A DNA stretch of 37,613 bases from Nitrospirota bacterium (GTDB taxonomy: Bacteria > Nitrospirota > Thermodesulfovibrionia > Thermodesulfovibrionales > SM23-35): positions 1 to 37,613 of the forward strand of contig JACAFE010000026.1 in NCBI GenBank assembly GCA_013388435.1. Direction: 5' to 3'. The translations under genes were made by a program, and so were the position numbers. Shown piece by piece: positions 32,404 to 37,613 of this stretch (positions are counted from its first letter, which is position 1; every line of letters starts with the position of its first letter). The notes under the pieces are model-generated. The model did not search any database and had not been told where the DNA came from. It saw only the letters and a program-made list of their open reading frames with translations.

Positions 32404-33282
32404 ATGAAAAAATTTCTAACAATATTTCTTTTGCTAATTTCTATATGTTTTAATCCAAGTAATTCCCATGCAGAAAAAATCAAAGTAATTGCAAGTATCC
32501 ACCCTCTCGGAGATTTTGTTAAACAGGTTGCAGGCGATAGTGTAGATGTAAGAGTTCTGCTTCCGGCAGGAGCAAGCCCCCATACTTTTGAGCCAACTTC
32601 GAAAGCAGTAAAAGATGTTTCAGAAGCGCGTGTTTTTATAAAAATCGGTGCTGGTCTGGAATTCTGGGCTGAAAAGATGATAAAGTCTTCAGGAAATAAA
32701 AAATTAATTGTAATAGACTGTTCCGAAGGTCTTCCTTTGATTAAATTACAAGAAAAACACAACCATCATATATCAGAATATGACCCTCATATATGGCTTG
32801 ATCCTTTAAATGTCTTGAAAATTATTGACAAAATTTCTAAAACCTTATCTTCAGTAGATCCACTAAATGCTGCTTTATACAAAAAAAATGCAGAATCATA
32901 TAAAGAATCAATTATAAAGCTCGATAATGAAATATCAAAAAGGGTTAATAATTTTAAAATCAAAGAATATGTAACATTTCATCCTGCGTGGAATTATTTC
33001 TCAAAAAGGTATGGTCTTAAAGTCGCGGGAGTTATTGAAGAAAGTCCAGGGAAGGAACCCGGACCAAAGCATATCAGTAAAATCATAAAAGAAATCAAAC
33101 GTATTGGAAGTAAAGTTGTATTTGTAGAGCCCCAATTCAACCCCAAGATTGCTTCAGTGATTGCCAAAGATGCAAATGCTCAAATTGTATATCTTGATCC
33201 AATTGGTGGTCAAAAAGGAAAAGAAACATATATTGACATGATGAAATATAATATATCTTCTCTTGAAAGTGTTATGAGATGA
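32404..33282 (+). CDS. znuA: cluster 9 metal ABC transporter substrate-binding protein (ZnuA/TroA-like)
   Basis: The 292-aa protein carries a Sec signal peptide (KKFLTIFLLLISICF..SHA). A strong SD, AGGAGGTG, sits 10 nt before the ATG. Metal-binding histidines are at 33 (SIHPLGD), about 60 (ASPHTFEPT), in a short His-rich stretch near 119-131 (HNHHISEYDPHIW) and near 197 (HPAWNYF); the His-rich loop favours zinc over manganese. It collects metal in the periplasm for the downstream ABC transporter. The znuC start overlaps its stop. Confidence 0.9.
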   Translation: MKKFLTIFLLLISICFNPSNSHAEKIKVIASIHPLGDFVKQVAGDSVDVRVLLPAGASPHTFEPTSKAVKDVSEARVFIKIGAGLEFWAEKMIKSSGNKKLIVIDCSEGLPLIKLQEKHNHHISEYDPHIWLDPLNVLKIIDKISKTLSSVDPLNAALYKKNAESYKESIIKLDNEISKRVNNFKIKEYVTFHPAWNYFSKRYGLKVAGVIEESPGKEPGPKHISKIIKEIKRIGSKVVFVEPQFNPKIASVIAKDANAQIVYLDPIGGQKGKETYIDMMKYNISSLESVMR

Positions 33283-34055
33283 AAGCACTTGAAATAAATA
33301 ATTTAAATGTCAGACTTAATGAACGAGATGTTTTAAGCAATATTTCTTTATCCCTTGAAGAAGGAAAATTTCTTGGCATTGTTGGACCAAATGGTGGCGG
33401 AAAAACAACTTTTTTCAGAGTAATACTTGGCTTAATAAAACCGTCTTCCGGAACTGTTTTTGTTTTTGGTAAGAAACCAGAAGAAATGCTCAAATTGGGA
33501 AATATTTTCGGTTACCTGCCGCAGATTTCAAAGACTCCTCCTGATTTCCCTGTAAGGGTTATAGATGTTGTTTTAATGGGAAGATATGGCAGGCTTGGAA
33601 TGTTCAAAATGCCTAAGGAAGAAGATAAACAAAAAGCCCTCGAGTATCTTTCCATGATGGGGATAGAGGATCTTAAGAATATGCCTTTCGGACAGCTTTC
33701 AGGAGGACAACAACAGAGAGCTTCTATTGCAAGAGCACTGGTCTCGGAACCAAGAATTTTAATCTTAGATGAACCGAGCACCGGAATTGATGTAATAGGA
33801 CAGGAGGACTTTTATCACCTCCTTAAAGGACTTCAGAAAAAATTCAATATTACTATACTTATGGCTTCACATGATACAGGTGCGATCACATCTTATGTAG
33901 ATGAAATCGCCTGTCTTAATAATACACTTCATTATCATGGCAGTCCTTTATCAGCGCTGAATGAAACAGTATTATCAGGACTTTACGGGAAAAATGTTGA
34001 TCTTCTTATGCACACTGAAATATGCGAAAAATGTGAACGATTGAGAAGGGTTTAG
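33279..34055 (+). CDS. znuC: metal ABC transporter ATPase (ZnuC-like)
   Basis: The 258-aa ATPase shows Walker A GPNGGGKTT, signature LSGGQQQRASIARAL and Walker B ILILDEPSTGID. It overlaps the binding-protein gene by ATGA. The C terminus ends HTEICEKCERLRRV, with a CxxC and a His, which could contact metal. It energises zinc or manganese uptake with the ZnuB-like permease. Confidence 0.92.
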   Translation: MKALEINNLNVRLNERDVLSNISLSLEEGKFLGIVGPNGGGKTTFFRVILGLIKPSSGTVFVFGKKPEEMLKLGNIFGYLPQISKTPPDFPVRVIDVVLMGRYGRLGMFKMPKEEDKQKALEYLSMMGIEDLKNMPFGQLSGGQQQRASIARALVSEPRILILDEPSTGIDVIGQEDFYHLLKGLQKKFNITILMASHDTGAITSYVDEIACLNNTLHYHGSPLSALNETVLSGLYGKNVDLLMHTEICEKCERLRRV

Positions 34056-34056
34056 A

Positions 34057-34851
34057 ATGTTAGAAATCATTAGCGCTTCTTTTATGCAAAAGGCTTTTTT
34101 CGTAGGAATTATTATAAGTCTATTGGCCGGCATTATTTCTGTGTTTGTAGTATTAAGAAAGATGTCTTTTATAGGTGCCGGAATCTCTCATTCAGCGTTT
34201 GGTGGTGTAGCAATAGGTTTTCTTACAGGCATTGACCCTATATTTACTGCGATAATATACTGTATTGCTGTTGCGCTCGGGATAGAAAACATGAGCAGAA
34301 AGGGCAGGGTTTCCGAAGATGCCTCAATAGGGGTCTTTTTCGCAGGTTCAATGGCTTTAGGAATAGTGCTTTTAAGTCTTTCACGGGATTATGCTGTTGA
34401 TTTATTTGGCTATCTTTTTGGCAATATACTTACTATAACACAAAATGAAATTATTGTTTCTACAATTTTATCAGTGGCGGTTATTTTGATTATCTTACTT
34501 TTTCTAAAAGAAATTTTTATGATTACTTACAATGAAGAAATCGCGATTGTAAGTGGCATACCTGTCAGAGTTATAAACACAATCTTTCTTATAAGCCTTG
34601 CTGTATCCATAGTTATTTCCATGAAAGTCATTGGTATTATTTTAATTTCTGCTTTACTTGTTATTCCCGGAGCAACGGCAAAACTATATTCAAAAAACCT
34701 TTTTTTTATGATCACGGTATCCTGCATTGTTTCGGTATTCTCAACAATTACAGGGCTTATTGTTGCTTATTATTTTGATACAGCTCCAGGAGGTACTATT
34801 GTTCTTGTATTAACGTGTATATTCCTTCTGGGTTTATTAACTAAAAAATGA
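34057..34851 (+). CDS. znuB: metal ABC transporter permease (ZnuB/MntB-like)
   Basis: The 264-aa integral membrane permease has about eight helices and the family landmarks MSFIGAGISHSAFGGVAIGF and LLVIPGATAK. It starts one base after the znuC stop and overlaps mazG by ATGA, so all four genes are tightly linked. Its substrate follows that of the binding protein, most likely zinc. Confidence 0.92.
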   Translation: MLEIISASFMQKAFFVGIIISLLAGIISVFVVLRKMSFIGAGISHSAFGGVAIGFLTGIDPIFTAIIYCIAVALGIENMSRKGRVSEDASIGVFFAGSMALGIVLLSLSRDYAVDLFGYLFGNILTITQNEIIVSTILSVAVILIILLFLKEIFMITYNEEIAIVSGIPVRVINTIFLISLAVSIVISMKVIGIILISALLVIPGATAKLYSKNLFFMITVSCIVSVFSTITGLIVAYYFDTAPGGTIVLVLTCIFLLGLLTKK

Positions 34852-35639
34852 ACATGAAAATTAAAAACCTTGTTGAAATAATGAAAAAACTTAGAAGTAA
34901 AAACGGATGCCCATGGGACAAAAAACAGACGAGGGAATCCTTAAAACCTTATCTTATTGAAGAAGCATATGAAGTGCTTGAGGCTATAGAAGAAAATAAC
35001 CCTGAAAAAATCAAGGAAGAGCTCGGGGATTTACTTTTCCAGATAATTTTTCATTGCCAGATTGCGAAAGAGCGAAACGAATTTGATATAAATGATGTTA
35101 TAGAATCTATATCTCAGAAAATGATTTCAAGACATCCGCATGTTTTTGGAGAAAGTGAATGCCATACTCCCGAAGATGTCATCAAACAATGGGAGGTCTT
35201 AAAAAAAAGGGAAGGAAAACTTCGTAGTTCTATTCTTGAAGGAGTACCAAAAGCCATGCCATCACTTCTCAGAGCTCATAGACTTCAGAAAAGAGCAGCG
35301 CAAGCCGGGTTTGATTGGGAAAAGCTTGATGATGTGCTTTTAAAACTCGATGAAGAAATAGAAGAATTCAAAGATGCAATAAAAAAAGGAAATAAGGAAA
35401 TGATTGAAGAAGAGTTCGGGGACATAATGTTTATGTTTGTTAATTTATCCCGTTTTATCGGTATAAATCCTGAAGATGCCCATAGAAAAACGATTAGCAA
35501 ATTTATACATCGCTTTCGTTACATTGAAACAAAAGCAGCAGAACAAAATAAAGAGCTTTCAGAAATGACTCTTAAAGAAATGGACAAATTATGGGATGAG
35601 GCAAAAAGCAAAGAGATAAAATACATGAAAGCCAGATAA
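34848..35639 (+). CDS. mazG: nucleoside triphosphate pyrophosphohydrolase MazG
   Basis: The 263-aa protein has two MazG domains. The first has KNGCPWDKKQT and EEAYEVLEAIEE...EELGDLLFQ (ExxE...ExxD magnesium motif). The second has DEEIEEFKDAI...EEEFGDIMF with the same pattern. MazG hydrolyses NTPs to NMPs and PPi, cleans up aberrant nucleotides and influences ppGpp levels. The start overlaps the permease stop, which is not its usual setting. Confidence 0.94.
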   Translation: MNMKIKNLVEIMKKLRSKNGCPWDKKQTRESLKPYLIEEAYEVLEAIEENNPEKIKEELGDLLFQIIFHCQIAKERNEFDINDVIESISQKMISRHPHVFGESECHTPEDVIKQWEVLKKREGKLRSSILEGVPKAMPSLLRAHRLQKRAAQAGFDWEKLDDVLLKLDEEIEEFKDAIKKGNKEMIEEEFGDIMFMFVNLSRFIGINPEDAHRKTISKFIHRFRYIETKAAEQNKELSEMTLKEMDKLWDEAKSKEIKYMKAR

Positions 35640-35669
35640 TGCAAGTGAAGATTCTTAATAAACTTTAAA

Positions 35670-36809
35670 ATGATTCTTTTCCTTCTCATTTTTTTTCTTA
35701 TTTATGGAAGTATGCATTTGTATGCATTCTTACGTATAAGAACTGCTTTTGCTCTTTCCGAGACATATAGTATTCTGATAGGTCTAATAATGATAATTAT
35801 GATATTTGCACCTATAATAGTCCGCCTTTCTGAAAAATCAGGGTTTGATAATTTTGCAAAAATAATGTCCTATGCTGGTTATATATGGATGGGAGTTCTT
35901 TTTCTTTTTGTCTCAGCTTCCATTTTTATTGATATTTACAGATTTGTTGTCTATTCTTTATCTTTAATAATTAAAAAAGATTTAACTTTTATCACTCTTA
36001 CGCCGAGAGCTGTTTTCATATTCCCATTTATTGCTGCCGTAATAATAAGTATTTATGGATATTTTGAAGCTCTAAACATTGTTACTGAAAAAATAGTCTT
36101 AAAAACTCATAAAATAAATGGGAAAATCAGAATAGTACAAATATCCGATGTACATCTTGGACTAATTGTAAGAGAAAAAAGATTAGAAAAGATTCTTTCA
36201 AAAGTCAGGGAAGCAAATCCTGATATTCTTGTTTCCACCGGAGATCTGGTTGATGGCCAGATAGATAATTTGAATGGTCTTTCAAGGTTACTAAAAGAAA
36301 TAAATCCTCCGATGGGTAAATTTGCTGTTACAGGCAATCATGAATACTACGCTGGACTTGAACAGTGTTTGAAATTTACAGAAGATTCTGGTTTTAAAAT
36401 CTTAAGAAATGAAGCGTTATTGATTAACAATAATATATTAATTGCCGGTGTTGACGACCCGCAGATACAAAAGGTAAATCATTCTCAAAACCTTAAAGAA
36501 GATAAATTATTTAATTCAGAAAATAAAGGAAAGTTTGTTTTACTTTTAAAACACAGACCTTTTGTTGAAAAAAATTCTATAGGGTTATTTGATCTGCAGC
36601 TCTCAGGTCATGTACACAAAGGTCAAATCTTTCCTTTTAGTCTGGCTACAAAATTCTATTATCCAGTACATGCAGGATTTAAGAAACTCGCTGATAGTTC
36701 TTATCTATATGTAAGCAGAGGTTCAGGCACATGGGGTCCGCCAATAAGATTTCTATCAAAACCTGAAGTAACCCTTATTGATATTTCCAATCCTGATTTA
36801 CATATTTAA
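35670..36809 (+). CDS. membrane-anchored calcineurin-like metallophosphoesterase (YkuE/YaeI-like)
   Basis: The 379-aa protein has four hydrophobic helices in the first 135 residues and then a metallophosphoesterase domain. Dinuclear-metal motifs in order are ISDVHLG (near 158-164), STGDLVDG, TGNHEYY, LLKHRP and LSGHVHKGQ, all intact. Relatives include UDP-diacylglucosamine- and other lipid-pyrophosphate hydrolases, but the substrate here is unknown. It lies 30 bp after mazG on the same strand. Confidence 0.88.
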   Translation: MILFLLIFFLIYGSMHLYAFLRIRTAFALSETYSILIGLIMIIMIFAPIIVRLSEKSGFDNFAKIMSYAGYIWMGVLFLFVSASIFIDIYRFVVYSLSLIIKKDLTFITLTPRAVFIFPFIAAVIISIYGYFEALNIVTEKIVLKTHKINGKIRIVQISDVHLGLIVREKRLEKILSKVREANPDILVSTGDLVDGQIDNLNGLSRLLKEINPPMGKFAVTGNHEYYAGLEQCLKFTEDSGFKILRNEALLINNNILIAGVDDPQIQKVNHSQNLKEDKLFNSENKGKFVLLLKHRPFVEKNSIGLFDLQLSGHVHKGQIFPFSLATKFYYPVHAGFKKLADSSYLYVSRGSGTWGPPIRFLSKPEVTLIDISNPDLHI

Positions 36810-36828
36810 CCCGGCTATACTTTTAGAT

Positions 36829-36872
36829 TAACCCAAAAAATACATTTGAAATAATGCAGATGTTGCGAAAAA
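36829..36872 (+). repeat. AT-rich dispersed module A (copy 6)
   Basis: Clearest copy: ACCCAAAAAATACATTTGAA, then AATAATGCAGATGTTGCG. Confidence 0.6.
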
Positions 36873-36969
36873 ATGCATTTTTCTATAATAGACCCATTGA
36901 TCCCTTTTTCTAATTGGTTATATAGCCATGAGCCATTAGCTATCTGCCGTAATTTTGTATTATTTTTTT

Positions 36970-36997
36970 ATTTGCTATCAGCTATTCGCTATTTGCC
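36970..36997 (+). repeat. heptad array (ATTTGCT-type, 4 units)
   Basis: Units are ATTTGCT, ATCAGCT, ATTCGCT, ATTTGCC, with no gap. Confidence 0.7.
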
Positions 36998-37001
36998 AGA
37001 T

Positions 37002-37032
37002 TCCCCCTTTGTCAAGGGGGATTAAGGGGGTT
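37002..37032 (+). repeat. CCCCCTT/AAGGGGG hairpin (copy 4)
   Basis: CCCCCTTTGTCAAGGGGG then ATTAAGGGGG; loop and linker differ from the other copies while the stem is kept. Confidence 0.6.
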
Positions 37033-37038
37033 GTTTAT

Positions 37039-37205
37039 TGGCAATAATTCAATTTATGAACCAAAATAAACTACCTTAATATAAAAACATTGCTTTATTT
37101 TATATTTTTATGTAGTTACCTATTTTATCTCTGAGGCTTACGCTTCGACTTCAGCCTCAGTGAAAAGAGACCCGTGATTTTGTTTCATAAATTGAATTAT
37201 CGCCA
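37039..37205 (+). mobile_element. non-coding inverted-repeat (MITE-like) element, copy 1
   Basis: A 167-bp element bounded by 29-bp terminal inverted repeats (TGGCAATAATTCAATTTATG and so on; 27 of 29 bases match between arms). The centre holds a strong hairpin, CTGAGGCT...AGCCTCAG, followed by GACCCGTGATTTTG. There is no reading frame. A convincing target-site duplication is not visible. Confidence 0.65.
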
Positions 37206-37261
37206 TTTGATTATGTTAATAGTTTTTACTATAAGCTCTTCGCTTGTTGTTTGTTTTATTC

Positions 37262-37275
37262 TTCAGCCTTCAGCC
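37262..37275 (+). repeat. TTCAGCC heptads (2 units)
   Basis: Two perfect TTCAGCC units followed by a T8 run, corresponding to the four-unit site at 18960. Confidence 0.6.
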
Positions 37276-37327
37276 TTTTTTTTGCGCCGTGCTCCGTGCA
37301 GTTTTAATTAAACGTTACAACTCAACG

Positions 37328-37378
37328 AACGCAATAACGCTATAACGCTATAAACGCAACGAACGCAACAAACGCTTT
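37328..37378 (+). repeat. 8/9-nt CGC-WAY-(R)AA array 5 (6 cores)
   Basis: CGC cores are spaced 8,8,9,9,9 nt. The array is preceded by a degraded start (AACGTTACAACTCAACGAA) and followed by TTTTTGCCTTCAGCC. Confidence 0.8.
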
Positions 37379-37383
37379 TTGCC

Positions 37384-37404
37384 TTCAGCCTAAAGCCTTC
37401 AGCC
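37384..37404 (+). repeat. heptad array (TTCAGCC-type, 3 units)
   Basis: TTCAGCC, TAAAGCC, TTCAGCC, then a T6 run. Confidence 0.65.
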
Positions 37405-37412
37405 TTTTTTAT

Positions 37413-37440
37413 TCCCCCTTTGTTAAGGTGGTCAGGGGGT
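37413..37440 (+). repeat. CCCCCTT/AAGGTGG hairpin (copy 5)
   Basis: Same element as at 23036, with one G-to-T change inside the first G-tract that weakens the first pairing but leaves the second G-tract intact. Confidence 0.55.
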
Positions 37441-37447
37441 TGTTTAC

Positions 37448-37613
37448 TGGCAATAACTCAATTTATAAAACAAAATAAACTACCTTTGTATAAAAACATG
37501 GCTTTATCTTATTTTTGATGTAGTTGCCTATTTTATCTCTGAGGCTTACGCTTCGACTTCAGCCTCAGTATAAATAGACCCGTGATTTTGTTTTATAAAT
37601 TGAGCTATTGCCA
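37448..37613 (+). mobile_element. non-coding inverted-repeat (MITE-like) element, copy 2
   Basis: A 166-bp element ending exactly at the window edge. Its arms match at 28 of 29 bases, and it has the same central CTGAGGCT...AGCCTCAG hairpin and GACCCGTGATTTTG as copy 1. It differs from copy 1 in the arms at positions that change in both arms together. Confidence 0.65.

Larger units (their letters stand above)
36810..37613. other. intergenic repeat island 4
   Basis: About 800 bp with no supportable gene, running to the window end. In order: module A (36829), the ATTGGTTATATAGCC...GCCGTAATTTTGTATT module (to about 36967), heptads (36970), C5/G5 hairpin (37002), complete inverted-repeat element (37039), the TTTACTATAAGCTCTTCGC segment, heptads, array 5, more heptads, a C5/G5 hairpin (37413) and a second complete element (37448). 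Confidence 0.8.

Noticed and set aside
37039-37613. Insertion sequence or prophage end
   Set aside because: The elements are under 170 bp, carry no transposase frame and no clear target duplication, so only a non-autonomous MITE-like label is justified.

Overview
The window comes from an AT-rich (roughly one third GC by eye) Gram-negative, diderm bacterium. Diderm evidence: an Mla-type MCE lipid-transport operon, a lipoprotein solute-binding protein and ArnT-like envelope glycosylation genes. Frequent TTG/ATG starts, a CobA-HemD fusion, the signalling repertoire and the repeat-rich AT-rich intergenic DNA would suit a Nitrospirota (Thermodesulfovibrionia-like) or deltaproteobacterial-type anaerobe, but that placement is inference. 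No phage, IS transposase, CRISPR, rRNA or tRNA gene was found.

Layout. 1-4.9 kb (+): 3' part of a CobA-HemD siroheme/heme gene, then a coupled envelope-glycosylation set (GT39/ArnT-like, GT2 polyprenyl-phosphate glycosyltransferase, LPG-synthase-like membrane protein). 4.9-10.6 kb (+): SixA-like phosphatase, beta-CASP metallo-hydrolase, DinG/XPD-like helicase, RmuC, a small unknown protein. 10.6-14.65 kb: UvrA (+) convergent with and overlapping RimO (-). 15.0-18.5 kb (-): peptide/nickel-type ABC operon (binding lipoprotein and two permeases, no ATPases). 19.3-21.8 kb (-): mlaE-mlaF-mlaD plus a stand-alone cyclic-nucleotide-binding protein. 21.9-22.9 kb: Nudix hydrolase (+) abutting a stand-alone LigD-type 3'-phosphoesterase (-). 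23.5-29.3 kb (+): a six-gene signalling cluster (Cys-rich histidine kinase, REC-PAS, REC-HD-GYP, small beta-module protein, HDOD protein, four-repeat MshEN-like protein). 29.4-32.3 kb (-): DUF72 protein and bifunctional Rel/SpoT. 32.4-36.8 kb (+): znuABC-type metal importer, MazG and a membrane metallophosphoesterase.

How the genes fit together: most are housekeeping (DNA repair, nucleotide sanitation, stringent response, metal uptake). The 23.5-29.3 kb block looks like one phospho-relay/cyclic-di-GMP module, with a kinase, two response regulators (one with a degenerate HD-GYP phosphodiesterase-like domain), an HDOD output protein and a small protein whose four units repeat at exactly 29 residues, the spacing of the c-di-GMP-binding MshEN motif.

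The most unusual content is non-coding. Four intergenic islands (14.65-15.04, 18.55-19.30, 22.86-23.52 and 36.81-37.61 kb) are mosaics of the same parts in different orders: (i) five arrays of a degenerate 8/9-nt unit CGC-WAY-(R)AA (56 cores in all); (ii) degenerate heptanucleotide arrays (TTCAGCC-, ATTAGCT- and ATTCGCT-like); (iii) two complete ~166-bp inverted-repeat elements plus two half-elements; (iv) CCCCCTT/AAGGGGG hairpins; and (v) an AT-rich ~40-nt module also found in short gaps elsewhere. These islands separate operons, and at least one copy carries a terminator-like hairpin.
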